Assembly: GCF_947496075.1 (NCBI RefSeq)
Contig: NZ_CANMBJ010000004.1
Location: 496,001-560,000, forward strand
Reading direction: 5' to 3'
Origin: an uncultured Tateyamaria sp.
GTDB taxonomy: Bacteria; Pseudomonadota; Alphaproteobacteria; Rhodobacterales; Rhodobacteraceae
Length of the DNA stretch: 64,000 bases
Below, one piece after another: positions 10,542-18,639 of the stretch. A program made the translations under genes and the position numbers. Every line of letters begins with the position of its first letter. The stretch's first letter is position 1. The notes under the pieces are model-generated. The model worked only from the letters and a program-made list of their open reading frames with translations, did not search any database and was not told the origin of the DNA.

Positions 10542-11939
10542 ATGGCGGAGATTGGGCTGAGAAAGCGCATTTGGGGCTGGATGGCGTTCGATTGGGCGAC
10601 GCAGCCGTTTTACACGCTTGGGCTGACCTTCGTTTTCGGCCCCTATTTCGCAGCCGTATCTTTCACGTATTTTGAAGCGCAAACCACGGATATTGAGGCC
10701 GCCAAGGCTTCAAGCCAAGCACTTTGGTTCTGGGGTCAGACCATTGCCGGCCTGTTCATCGCCTTCACCGCACCCCTGATCGGGGCCTATGCAGACAGCA
10801 CCGGGCGACGGATGCCGTGGATCTGGATGTTCAGCGCGATTTACGTCGCCATGACAGCGGCGCTCTGGTTCACCTTTCCAGACGCATCCACCCTGTTCCT
10901 GATCCTGATCGCTTTCAACATCGCTCTGATCGCGGCCGAATTCATGCTGATCTTCGTCAACGCAATCCTGCCGTCACTTGGGACCAAGGACGAGATCGGG
11001 CGCATCTCCGGCAACGGGGCTGCCATCGGTTATTGGGGCGGCGTGCTGTCGCTGTTCATCATGCTGCTGCTTTTGGCCGAGAATGACAGCGGCAAGACAC
11101 TGATCGGGCGCGATCCGCTGTTTGGTCTTGACCCCGACACCCGCGAGGGCACGCGGTCGGTCGGCCCCTTCATCGCCGCATGGTTCGCTGTTTTCATGAT
11201 CCCGTTTTTCGGATGGGTGCGCGAGCCACGCCAAGCCAACCGGACAGGCGGCGTGAAAGAGGCCATGGCCGATCTCAAGCAATCGCTGGTCGGTGCCGTC
11301 AAACGGCGATCGCTTTTGAACTTCCTTATCTCGTCGATGTTCTACCGCGATGCTTTGAACGCGCTGTATTCGGCGGGCGGCGTCTATGCCACGCTGGTCC
11401 TTGGATGGAGCATCATTCAGATCGGCATCTTTGGGATCGTCGGGGCAATCACCGCGGCTGTGGCAACACAAATCGGTGGAATCTTTGATGGCCGGTTCGG
11501 CCCCAAACCGGTGATCAAGGCCTGCTGTTTCATCCTGATTGGCGTCACCATCGTCATCGTTGGCATGAACCGGACCAGCCTTTTCGGCATCATTCCGCTG
11601 TCCGACGGATCAGCTCTGCCGGACATGGTGTTCTATTTCTGCGGCGCTGCCATCGGCGGTGCAGGCGGCGCAATATATGCCGCATCCCGGTCGATGATGG
11701 TGCGGCACACACACCCCGAACGTCCAACCGAAGCCTTTGGCCTGTTTGCTCTGTCGGGCAAGGCCACTGCATTTCTGGCGCCATTCCTGATCGGTCTGTT
11801 TTCGACGCTGACAGGCAATGCACAACTGGGTTATGTTCCGGTCATATTGCTGTTTATCCTTGGCCTGTACCTGTTGCGCTACGTGCACCCCGAAGGAGAC
11901 CACGCCCAATGGTCAAAATCCGACGTTCCCTTACCCTGA
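10542..11939 (+). CDS. UMF1/Atg22-like MFS transporter
   Basis: A 465-residue polytopic membrane protein with about 12 hydrophobic segments and the N-terminal WMAFDWATQPFYTLG signature of the UMF1 branch of the major facilitator superfamily (Atg22-like). The substrate is unknown. The open frame extends 20 codons further upstream, but the ATG at 10542 is preferred: GAGGGA lies 8 nt before it and the protein then begins as its family does. The 3' end overlaps the start of mepA by 31 nt. Confidence 0.88.
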   Translation: MAEIGLRKRIWGWMAFDWATQPFYTLGLTFVFGPYFAAVSFTYFEAQTTDIEAAKASSQALWFWGQTIAGLFIAFTAPLIGAYADSTGRRMPWIWMFSAIYVAMTAALWFTFPDASTLFLILIAFNIALIAAEFMLIFVNAILPSLGTKDEIGRISGNGAAIGYWGGVLSLFIMLLLLAENDSGKTLIGRDPLFGLDPDTREGTRSVGPFIAAWFAVFMIPFFGWVREPRQANRTGGVKEAMADLKQSLVGAVKRRSLLNFLISSMFYRDALNALYSAGGVYATLVLGWSIIQIGIFGIVGAITAAVATQIGGIFDGRFGPKPVIKACCFILIGVTIVIVGMNRTSLFGIIPLSDGSALPDMVFYFCGAAIGGAGGAIYAASRSMMVRHTHPERPTEAFGLFALSGKATAFLAPFLIGLFSTLTGNAQLGYVPVILLFILGLYLLRYVHPEGDHAQWSKSDVPLP

Positions 11940-12829
11940 TCACCGCCTTCCTGCTCTGCGCCTGCACAAGCGGCGCGGGGACTGACATTGACGGCACGCC
12001 CACACCGGATGTGGACCCTGCCACGCTGCAAAACATCGCCAAGGGACAGTTTGGTGGCAAGCGTCGCGCCTCGGCGCAGATGGCTGCGCCTTTTGGCGGG
12101 TATTCCAGGGGATGTCTGGCAGGTGGCGTGCAACTGGCCGAAACCGGCCCGACATGGCAAGCCATGCGCCTGTCGCGCAACCGGAACTGGGGGCATCCCG
12201 AACTGGTGGACTATGTGCAGGACCTAAGCCGCAAGGCCGCTGCTCAACCGGGCTGGTCCGGCCTGTATGTCGGTGACATGAGCCAGCCACGGGGCGGCCC
12301 AATGCTGACAGGGCACCGCAGTCACCAGATCGGCCTTGATGCTGACATCTGGATGTTACCAGCTCGGAACCTGACACTGTCCGCTGCCGAGCGTGAAAAC
12401 ATCAGCTCCATCTCGACCCGTCGCGCGTCCGGTGCCTATACGAATTCCAGCTGGACCCGCGCCCATCACGAGATCATCAAGGCCGCCGCCAGCGACGGCC
12501 GCACGGCGCGTATCTTTGTCTTCCCCGGCGCCAAGGTGCAGATGTGCAAGGATGAAAAAGGCGATCGGAGCTGGTTGCGCAAGGTCCGTCCCTGGTGGGG
12601 ACACCACTATCACTTCCATGTCCGCCTCAACTGTCCCGCGGGCACACGTGGCTGCGTAGATCAGGCCGCCCCGCCCCCCGGTGATGGATGTGCTGATGCG
12701 CAGCAGTGGGTGAACAATATCTTGAATCCGCCCCCACCCGACCCGAACGCCCCCAAACCCAGACCGCGCCGCGAACTGCGTGTAGGAGACTTGCCGCAAC
12801 AATGCTCTGGCGTTCTGGCATCGCGCTGA
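11909..12829 (+). CDS. mepA: Penicillin-insensitive murein endopeptidase, lipoprotein form
   Basis: A 306-residue periplasmic enzyme expected to cleave D-Ala-meso-DAP cross-links in peptidoglycan. Seen: a lipoprotein signal with lipobox LLCAC near residues 16-20, the zinc-site motif GHRSHQIGLDADIW, and a second ligand motif WWGHHYHFHVRL near the C-terminal half. Both belong to the MepA (M74, LAS-type) family. The tail is rich in Pro. It overlaps the MFS gene upstream and the next gene downstream, so the set is likely co-transcribed. Confidence 0.9.
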   Translation: MVKIRRSLTLITAFLLCACTSGAGTDIDGTPTPDVDPATLQNIAKGQFGGKRRASAQMAAPFGGYSRGCLAGGVQLAETGPTWQAMRLSRNRNWGHPELVDYVQDLSRKAAAQPGWSGLYVGDMSQPRGGPMLTGHRSHQIGLDADIWMLPARNLTLSAAERENISSISTRRASGAYTNSSWTRAHHEIIKAAASDGRTARIFVFPGAKVQMCKDEKGDRSWLRKVRPWWGHHYHFHVRLNCPAGTRGCVDQAAPPPGDGCADAQQWVNNILNPPPPDPNAPKPRPRRELRVGDLPQQCSGVLASR

Positions 12830-13635
12830 TCCTGTCGGCAACAGCTGCGCTTGCCGAACCGCTCACCTTCATCCAACGCTGGCCGCTTGCATCGGACCGG
12901 AAGGATTTTGGTGGTCTGTCCGCTATTGAGATGTCAGAATCGAATTCGGCAATCGTTCTATCGGATCGGGGCACGGCCTTTGCGCTGACCCTGGATCGCT
13001 CGACCCGCAGCATCACAATTGAACCGGCCAGTCAGCCCTATCCCAACAGCGACAGCGAAGGGTTGGCGCGCGCCGGGGATACGCTGTATTTCAGCTATGA
13101 AGGGCCAGCGGCCATTGCTGCACAGGATGGCACGCGGGTCCCCCCTCACCCGGATTTCGCAACATACCATCCGAATGGGTCGCTAGAGGCACTGGCCGCG
13201 GATGACGACGGCACGCTCTATACGCTGCCGGAACGGTCGGGTGGCCTGGCGCGCCCGTTCCCGATCTATCGCTTTCGAAACGGCACTTGGGACATCATTG
13301 CAACCTTGCCGCGCACGGGGCCATTCCTGCCTGCAGGCGCGGATATCGGACCGGACGGGCGGCTCTATATCCTGGAACGTACGTTTACGCCGCTCGGCTT
13401 TCGTAACCGGGTTCGACGCATGGACCCCAACCAACCGGGCATGCCTGCAGAAACGTTGCTGACCACCGGCGCCGGCCGGCATGACAATCTTGAAGGCTTG
13501 TCGATCTGGCAGTCAGACAGCGGCGCAACCTGCCTGACCATGGTGTCAGATGACAACTTCATATCGGTTCAGCGCACGGAACTGGTCGAATACGCCCTGA
13601 CGGAAACCCTTGCGGGCGGCGCCACCTGCGACTAA
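12802..13635 (+). CDS. Secreted esterase-like / phytase-like beta-propeller protein
   Basis: A 277-residue protein with a clear signal peptide (MLWRSGIALILSATAALA) followed by a repeat-rich fold resembling the esterase-like activity of phytase family (PF13449): FGGLSAIEMSESN, SDRGTAFALTLDR, NSDSEGLARAGDTLYFSYEG, DNLEGLSIWQ. Activity on phytate is not shown by the sequence. The start at 12802 is chosen because it yields the signal peptide; an AGGAG sits 13 nt upstream, which is long. It overlaps the mepA end by 28 nt. Confidence 0.75.
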   Translation: MLWRSGIALILSATAALAEPLTFIQRWPLASDRKDFGGLSAIEMSESNSAIVLSDRGTAFALTLDRSTRSITIEPASQPYPNSDSEGLARAGDTLYFSYEGPAAIAAQDGTRVPPHPDFATYHPNGSLEALAADDDGTLYTLPERSGGLARPFPIYRFRNGTWDIIATLPRTGPFLPAGADIGPDGRLYILERTFTPLGFRNRVRRMDPNQPGMPAETLLTTGAGRHDNLEGLSIWQSDSGATCLTMVSDDNFISVQRTELVEYALTETLAGGATCD

Positions 13636-13699
13636 GAGGCGCCCGTCCGGCATGTTGCCGGGCCAAGTCGCCGCTACCTTGCAAAAACGGGCACCAGAT

Positions 13700-14332
13700 A
13701 TGACACGCGCACACCTTCCCGGCATCATTGCCATGGCCATGATCGTCGTGGCCTCGAACATCCTTGTTCAATTCCTGTTTGGAAATTGGCTGACCTGGGG
13801 AGCATTCACCTACCCGCTGGCCTTCCTTGTGACGGACATCATGAACCGGGTCTATGGCGCGGGCCCGGCCCGCACGGTCGTCTTTGTCGGCTTCATCGTT
13901 GGCGTGTTCTGCTCGCTCATCGGCACCCAGATCATGTTGCAGGGTGACGGGTTCACCTACCCCGCCGTGACCTTCCGCATCGCTATTGGCTCTGGCCTCG
14001 CCTTCCTGACGGCCCAGTTGCTGGACGTCGGCATCTTTTCCGCCCTGCGCAATGGCACATGGTGGAAAGCGCCGCTGGCCTCGACCATCATCGGCAGTTC
14101 GGTCGACACGGCCATTTTCTTTACCCTCGCATTCTCAGCCAGCCTGACATGGCTTGAGCCCGGCAACGATGTATCCTGGGCGGGCGAGGTTCTGCCGCTG
14201 CTTGGCGTCGGCCCCGAGGTCCCGCTTTGGGTGTCCCTGGCCGTTGCCGACTGGATGGTGAAGCTGACGCTGGCGCTTATTGCATTGGCACCCTTCCGCT
14301 GGGTGACCGCACGCGCCGGCACCGCGACCTAA
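13700..14332 (+). CDS. Queuosine precursor transporter (YhhQ/DUF165 family)
   Basis: A 210-residue integral membrane protein with about six hydrophobic segments and the family signature FLVTDIMNRVYG early in the chain. YhhQ-family (QPTR) proteins import queuosine precursors used for tRNA wobble modification. The frame is open from 13610, but the ATG at 13700 places the first membrane helix directly at the N-terminus as in the family; an intermediate ATG at 13652 cannot be excluded. It ends 53 nt before the candidate leader RNA. Confidence 0.85.
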   Translation: MTRAHLPGIIAMAMIVVASNILVQFLFGNWLTWGAFTYPLAFLVTDIMNRVYGAGPARTVVFVGFIVGVFCSLIGTQIMLQGDGFTYPAVTFRIAIGSGLAFLTAQLLDVGIFSALRNGTWWKAPLASTIIGSSVDTAIFFTLAFSASLTWLEPGNDVSWAGEVLPLLGVGPEVPLWVSLAVADWMVKLTLALIALAPFRWVTARAGTAT

Positions 14333-14384
14333 ACCTGTTGACTTTTGCAGGGGCTGTGCCACCATCACTTTGAGTTCAACATTT

Positions 14385-14557
14385 GAAAGGAGGTGATCCA
14401 GTGTCGAGAAAGGTATTGGAGAGAGGTGTCGGAACAGCTTGGGAGGTCTCCTGCTAAGGCAGTCCTTCGCGGTGCAGACCGCCAAGTTGGTCGGTTGATC
14501 TAACCGGCACAACCTCCGAAACATTTCGAGAAGGGCCGCCCACCGGGTGGCCCTTTT
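14385..14557 (+). ncRNA. Candidate structured leader / attenuator upstream of arfB
   Basis: A non-canonical 170-nt element. It begins with a 17-nt run (14385-14401) fully complementary to the usual alphaproteobacterial 16S rRNA 3' end, which serves as an exceptionally strong Shine-Dalgarno for a GTG mini-ORF at 14401. Hairpins seen: CTGC/GCAG (14451-14462, covering the mini-ORF stop), GCGGT/ACCGC (14469-14482) and CGGTT/AACCG (14492-14506). The last competes with a long-range stem GTGTCGG (14426-14432) / CCGGCAC (14504-14510). A terminator hairpin follows at 14531-14558. This arrangement suggests translation-dependent attenuation of the downstream arfB; that function is inference. A free-standing small RNA is the alternative. 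Confidence 0.55.
14401..14457 (+). CDS. Putative 18-residue leader peptide
   Basis: GTG-initiated ORF reading VSRKVLERGVGTAWEVSC and ending in TAA. The AGGAGG core at 14388-14393 is 7 nt from the GTG, and pairing with 16S rRNA could extend through the start codon G. The stop codon lies inside a small hairpin, so a ribosome at the end of the ORF would affect downstream folding. No obvious run of one regulatory amino acid is present (it has three Val, three Arg, one Trp and a C-terminal Cys). It may be a real small protein or only a ribosome-loading device. Confidence 0.5.
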   Translation: MSRKVLERGVGTAWEVSC

Positions 14558-14558
14558 T
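14531..14558 (+). terminator. Rho-independent terminator before arfB
   Basis: AAGGGCC (14531-14537) pairs with GGCCCTT (14549-14555), with additional CCC/GGG pairing inside the loop, followed by a T tract. It lies between the leader element and the arfB start at 14588, so it would end the leader transcript unless it is read through or an alternative fold forms. Confidence 0.75.
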
Positions 14559-14587
14559 CGTGCGCGCCACTCGGTGTATCCAAGGCC

Positions 14588-15004
14588 ATGCTGCGGATTA
14601 ACGACGACATCGCCATTGAGGATTGGGAACTGAGCGAGCAGTTTGTGCGCGCATCGGGTCCCGGTGGGCAGAATGTGAACAAGGTGGCGACGGCGGTTGA
14701 GTTGCGGTTTGAGGCGGCAAGGTCACCTTCCCTTCCCGGCCCGGTCAAGACGCGGCTGCGGCGGCTGGCGGGGCGGCGCTGGACGACCGAGGGGGCGCTG
14801 ATCATTCAATGTGATGAGACGCGCAGCCAGGCCAGAAATCGGGACATTGCCCGGCAGAGGCTGGTGGATCTGATCCGGAAGGCGCTGGTGGCGCCGAAAA
14901 AAAGGATCGCGACGAAGCCGACTTTGGGATCAAAAAAACGCCGGTTGAAGGCCAAGAAAATGCGGGGGGACGTGAAGGCCCTGAGGGGTCGGATCGAGGA
15001 GTGA
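14588..15004 (+). CDS. arfB: Alternative ribosome-rescue factor B (peptidyl-tRNA hydrolase)
   Basis: A 138-residue class I release-factor-like protein with the catalytic GGQ in SGPGGQNVNK near residues 24-33 and the strongly basic C-terminal tail (KKRIATKPTLGSKKRRLKAKKMR) typical of ArfB/YaeJ. It enters the empty mRNA channel of stalled ribosomes with the tail and hydrolyses the peptidyl-tRNA. It is preceded by the terminator-bearing leader described at 14385-14557, which suggests controlled expression. Length and motifs fit the family. Confidence 0.93.
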   Translation: MLRINDDIAIEDWELSEQFVRASGPGGQNVNKVATAVELRFEAARSPSLPGPVKTRLRRLAGRRWTTEGALIIQCDETRSQARNRDIARQRLVDLIRKALVAPKKRIATKPTLGSKKRRLKAKKMRGDVKALRGRIEE

Positions 15005-15507
15005 TGGGCCCCGGAGAAATCAGGTGTCACATGGTGGGACGGATTTCGGATCATGGAATTTCAATGGGTTATGGAGACGGTTTTACCGTTTGTTAGGGTT
15101 TGGAGACAGGATACTCTTCGTTCTGGGAGACTTCTGACCTTCGGCTCAACAACAGAAATGCGCAAAGCGCAGGAAGTGGACTTTGCAAAGTTTGGTCGAA
15201 TGACCGCTATGAGCCCAGACCTGCCGATTGCTGCCGAATGATCGGCGAACTGCACCTAAGCCAAGATTCACTCACTTGAACTTGCTCCTCAGTTTGACTT
15301 GCTTCATGGTGCACTCGAGTAACGGGAGCAATTCGCGATTGCATCGTTCGAACCCGCACCTGAGATGCCTGCATGGTCGGGTAGTCCAACCAGAATTGCA
15401 CAAGTGCTAGATGTGTTTTGGTCGATTGCAAGAGGCCAAGTAGTCCAAGTAGGTCGGTGAGCGCGCGTTCAATTTGGAGCGCTTGGATTGATCCCCGGAG
15501 TCAGCAA
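15005..15507 (+). other. Intergenic region without a supported gene
   Basis: About 500 nt between arfB and the AraC-type gene. Short ORFs on both strands have no good ribosome-binding site and no recognisable motif. A short element GTAGTCCAA occurs twice (about 15382 and 15438). Base composition is more AT-rich than the core genes upstream. It probably marks the edge of an acquired patch. Confidence 0.4.
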
Positions 15508-16560
15508 ATGAGTTTGCCATACTACAGGATTAAGCCCACTGAACACTCTTTCATAGCCGCAATTGAGCAATGGCGCGCATCGCGACGTGATATGTACGAC
15601 ATTGCCGCTCTCAACGGCGATTTTGGCCGGAGTTTTTTCCAGACCACCGCTTTTAGATCCGACAACATCGTTTTCTCCAAAACACGTTCTCGCAACCTTT
15701 TTCTGAGCCGACATCGGCGCCAATTGGACAGCGATGTGTCCGGGTTTGTCCGAATAAAATTTACGACGGGCAACCAGCTCTTAAACAGCAATTCCGGGGA
15801 GTTTGAAAACTCAGCTCGAAGAGCACTTACGGTTGTTGACTACTCTCGGCCCATCGACATGTTCATTAGAGACGTACAGGAACTTGGCGTGTACTTGCCC
15901 CACTCAGCCATTGATTTTCAGCCGGGTCAAATGAACGCTCAGACTAACTTCTGTTTGGATAGCGCTGCAGGGCGCATCTTGAGTTCCACAATGGCGACGA
16001 CCTACTCTCAGCTTCACCAAGCTACCATCGAAGACGCCAGCAGTATCGCTTCAGGTTTTGCCGGATTGGTGCGCGGCCTGCTGGAAGGTGGGGCGATGTC
16101 ACAAAACGAAAGCAAGATGCAGCAGGCCAGAGCTCGATCTATGCGTGATTTCTTGGAGCGAAATCTGCGCGACCCTGATCTCAGCGCCGCCACTCTACAG
16201 AAAGCTTTTGGTGCGTCTCGCGCGACTGTCTTTAGGGATTTTTCCGGGTATGGCGGTATCGCCCGCTACATTCTAAACAGACGACTAGAGCGTGCGCTCA
16301 GCGATCTCGCCGAGGCAGCTCCGAAGCGCGGAGAAGTAACACGGACTGCGGAACACTGGGGATTTCTTTGCGCCAGTCAGTTTAGTCGCGCATTCCGCAG
16401 TCGTTTTGGGTTTGCACCAGGCACTGCCATAGGAACCCTGTTCAATCCTCCCTATGCTGGACAGACCTCAATCGGCGGAGACAAGAGTCAAATGGCTCTC
16501 GGGATCCAAGGTGATCCAGGCCGCCTTGAGAAATGGCTCTCGCAATATGGATCTCGGTAG
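15508..16560 (+). CDS. AraC-family transcriptional regulator
   Basis: A 350-residue regulator with an N-terminal AraC-binding-domain-like region (PF14525 type, about 20-200) and a C-terminal double HTH (about 240-335; LSAATLQKAFGASRATVFRDF and CASQFSRAFRSRFGFAPG). The frame is open 30 codons further upstream, but the ATG at 15508 has GGAG 7 nt before it. It is more AT-rich than the flanking core genes. Neighbouring Pth2 and the transposase scrap suggest acquired DNA; its target genes are not evident. Confidence 0.83.
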   Translation: MSLPYYRIKPTEHSFIAAIEQWRASRRDMYDIAALNGDFGRSFFQTTAFRSDNIVFSKTRSRNLFLSRHRRQLDSDVSGFVRIKFTTGNQLLNSNSGEFENSARRALTVVDYSRPIDMFIRDVQELGVYLPHSAIDFQPGQMNAQTNFCLDSAAGRILSSTMATTYSQLHQATIEDASSIASGFAGLVRGLLEGGAMSQNESKMQQARARSMRDFLERNLRDPDLSAATLQKAFGASRATVFRDFSGYGGIARYILNRRLERALSDLAEAAPKRGEVTRTAEHWGFLCASQFSRAFRSRFGFAPGTAIGTLFNPPYAGQTSIGGDKSQMALGIQGDPGRLEKWLSQYGSR

Positions 16561-16605
16561 TTTTGTTAGTTTACCGATTTCATTGCCTGGGAAGCGGTGC
16601 GCCGG

Positions 16606-16713
16606 CTACACGGTTTTAGGTTGATTCCAGGGCGGCAACTCGTTGATGTTAGTTTGTTTGTGTCCGTCAGAAATGGCTTTCAGAACACCAGACAGATAGT
16701 CATGCGGTTCGAC
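16606..16713 (-). pseudogene. IS66-family transposase (TnpC) C-terminal remnant
   Basis: On the minus strand this stretch encodes VEPHDYLSGVLKAISDG followed by a segment ending INELPPWN. This fits the C-terminal signature of IS66 TnpC proteins (VDPxAWLxDVLxRIADH...NRIDELLPWN). Only about 35 codons remain and the upstream frame does not continue the homology, so it is a scrap of an old insertion. No terminal inverted repeats were found. Confidence 0.6.
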
Positions 16714-17006
16714 GGCTACCAGTATTGCAACCACCACCCTGAGCAACCGATGGATTTTCGGTCGAGAAAGTTCTCGTAGCGAATCCGGGATAAGCAGGAA
16801 TTCTGACCGCAAGTGATGAAGCGGAACTCCACGGAAATACCGCGAAGGTCAATTTCGTCCGCACAACCGTCATCGAGGCTGAGAAAGGGCTACCTCCGCA
16901 AGTTCGGTTTGAGCCCTCAGTGGAATTGAAAGTCTAATAATGAACTATCAACTCCAAAGCGGTCAATCGAGTTGTCGCGCCTCTGGAATGCGGGCACTGT
17001 GTTTCA
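16714..17006 (+). other. Intergenic region, no supported gene
   Basis: About 290 nt between the transposase scrap and pth2. Nothing recognisable was seen on either strand; it may contain further decayed mobile-element sequence. Confidence 0.35.
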
Positions 17007-17345
17007 ATGAAACAGGTTATTGTCGTGAACGATGCGCTGAGACTGCCTAAAGGCAAGCTCGCGGTACAGGTTGCGCATGAATCAGTATCGGCTTTTCTTG
17101 CTGCAGCAGAAAGTATGCGGGAAGATTGGCTTGAATGCGGAATGCCAAAAATTGTGCTTAAATGCGCTTCGAAACTGGAGTTGGAGAAATTGCATTCCGA
17201 AGCGCAAACCAAGTCATTGCCTGCCTGCCTCATTCGAGATGTTGGTAAGACGCTTCTTGCACAGGGTACAATCACTTGCTTGGGTATTGGCCCGGCGACG
17301 GATGCTGAAATTGACACTCTGACTGGTGACATGGCCCTTCTTTGA
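17007..17345 (+). CDS. Peptidyl-tRNA hydrolase, Pth2 (archaeal/eukaryal) family
   Basis: A 112-residue protein matching the whole Pth2 fold: MKQVIVVNDALRLPKGKLAVQVAHES at the N-terminus (GKxAxQxxH motif), then KIVLKCASKLELEKL, then LIRDVGKTLLAQGTITCLGIGP (D-x-G-x-T ... GT-x-T-x-LGIGP) and a TGDM-type end. Pth2 releases tRNA from peptidyl-tRNA and is the normal enzyme of Archaea and eukaryotes; most bacteria use the unrelated Pth1. Its presence beside an IS66 scrap suggests lateral acquisition. It may serve a specialised role, as a Pth1 is presumably encoded elsewhere. Confidence 0.85.
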   Translation: MKQVIVVNDALRLPKGKLAVQVAHESVSAFLAAAESMREDWLECGMPKIVLKCASKLELEKLHSEAQTKSLPACLIRDVGKTLLAQGTITCLGIGPATDAEIDTLTGDMALL

Positions 17346-17739
17346 TCCTGTCAAACCTTCGTCGGAAAGACAGGTTGTAAGGCACTTGCATGTGTCCGCT
17401 TTGTCCCGCACTGCGGACCTTGAGCCTGACCAACGCAAGCCCGTGGGGTGGTGTCGCACCGCTCATTTGGTAGCGCTTTTGGGTCGCCAAGCACATTCCA
17501 CAGAAATTCTGTTCGGGGCAGCAGCCGAAACACCAGCCCGCCGGGACGGGCTTGTGTTGGACCGGCGCCTTCGGCTTGATTCCGGTCTGGTCTGTGATCT
17601 GAATGCACGGGCTTTCGTCCCGCAGATCTAACGTATGGGCCATTCCAGCGGTGTCCGCTTCGGGCTGCAGTTTGATCTTTCGGCTTTGCGACGCTAGCCA
17701 TGGAGTTTGAAAGACTGACTTTCAGGCGGTGCGGGTGAC
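17346..17739 (-). other. Intergenic region with an unrecognised minus-strand ORF
   Basis: About 390 nt between pth2 and the LysR gene. A 123-codon minus-strand frame (17272-17643) contains a cysteine-rich GWCFGCCPEQNFCGMCL segment but runs into pth2 and lacks a convincing start. It resembles no family I recognise. No terminator was identified. Confidence 0.3.
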
Positions 17740-18639
17740 ATGACCATTCGATTGCTGCGCACCCTTGTTGCGGTCGCGGACAACAAGACGTTTAGCGCTG
17801 CGGCAGACGCCGTTCACGTCACCCATGCCGCTGTCAGTCAGCAAATGCGCGCGTTGGAGGCCGAGCTGGGCCTTGCCCTGTTCAACCGTTCAACGCGGAC
17901 ACCCGAGCTGACCCCCGTTGCGCATGAAGTTGTGGCAAAGGCGCGCAAGCTGATTTCTGATTATGACACCCTTGTTCCGTCCGTGCTGGCCGATGGTGGG
18001 TTGAGCGGTGTGCTGAAACTGGGCGCCCTTGGCACGACGCTGACAGGGCTGACGCCGCAGGCCATGGCCATATTCAAAGGCCGGTTTCCACGGGTGGGCC
18101 TGCACATCCGCCCCGGGCTGACGGGTACATTGCTGGCCGATATTGAACGCGGCCATCTGGATGCCGCGATCATCACCAAACCTCACCTCATGCCCGTGGG
18201 CATCGTGTTTCGCCCGTTGACTGAAGAGCCGATGCAATTGATCGCTGCCATGGAAGAGCAGGAAGATGACCCCATGCGGTTGCTTGCGACCAAACCATAC
18301 ATCCGCTTCAACCGGAATGCGGTGCTGGGGGTCTTGATTGACAATTGGATCAGGTCGAAGCGTATCCGCGTGACCGAGGCAATGGAATTGGATACGCCCG
18401 AAGCCATTGTCAGCATGGTGCATGCCAACCTGGGTGTGTCGATTGTGCCCGATCTTGCCGTGAAACCGTTGGAGAATGTACCCGTGAAGCGATTGAGCCT
18501 TGGTGCCGACGCACCGACCCGGGTGCTTGGGTTGGCCTTCCCGGAAGATCAGATCAAGATGCGGGCCGTTGATGAGATTTTCGATGCCCTGGCCGGGGCT
18601 ATCGCGGCTGTGCGACCGCAGGGCACAGATACCGTATGA
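17740..18639 (+). CDS. LysR-family transcriptional regulator
   Basis: A 299-residue regulator: N-terminal winged HTH (RLLRTLVAVADNKTFSAAADAVHVTHAAVSQQMRALE..., split here for brevity at residues 3-62) and a C-terminal effector-binding domain. The stop overlaps the start of the downstream TauE/SafE gene by ATGA, so the two are translationally coupled. It lies about 1.5 kb from the end of the minus-strand dicarboxylate operon and is a good candidate for its regulator, although it is not divergent from the operon promoter. Confidence 0.9.
   Translation: MTIRLLRTLVAVADNKTFSAAADAVHVTHAAVSQQMRALEAELGLALFNRSTRTPELTPVAHEVVAKARKLISDYDTLVPSVLADGGLSGVLKLGALGTTLTGLTPQAMAIFKGRFPRVGLHIRPGLTGTLLADIERGHLDAAIITKPHLMPVGIVFRPLTEEPMQLIAAMEEQEDDPMRLLATKPYIRFNRNAVLGVLIDNWIRSKRIRVTEAMELDTPEAIVSMVHANLGVSIVPDLAVKPLENVPVKRLSLGADAPTRVLGLAFPEDQIKMRAVDEIFDALAGAIAAVRPQGTDTV

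Noticed and set aside
14385-14401. Possible minus-strand 16S rRNA fragment
   Set aside because: The minus strand matches the 16S 3' end for only about 17 nt and diverges beyond it; the plus-strand role as a Shine-Dalgarno before a GTG explains it better.
14418-14520. Degenerate tRNA-Ser(GCU)-like element
   Set aside because: CTGCTAA and a long variable-arm-like hairpin recall tRNA-Ser, but there is no proper acceptor stem, anticodon stem or TTCRA T-loop.
15053-15241. 62-codon plus-strand ORF after arfB
   Set aside because: No ribosome-binding site, no recognisable motif and poor coding character.
17272-17643. 123-codon cysteine-rich minus-strand ORF
   Set aside because: It overlaps pth2, has no convincing start, and the Cys pattern is not that of a known zinc or iron-sulfur protein.
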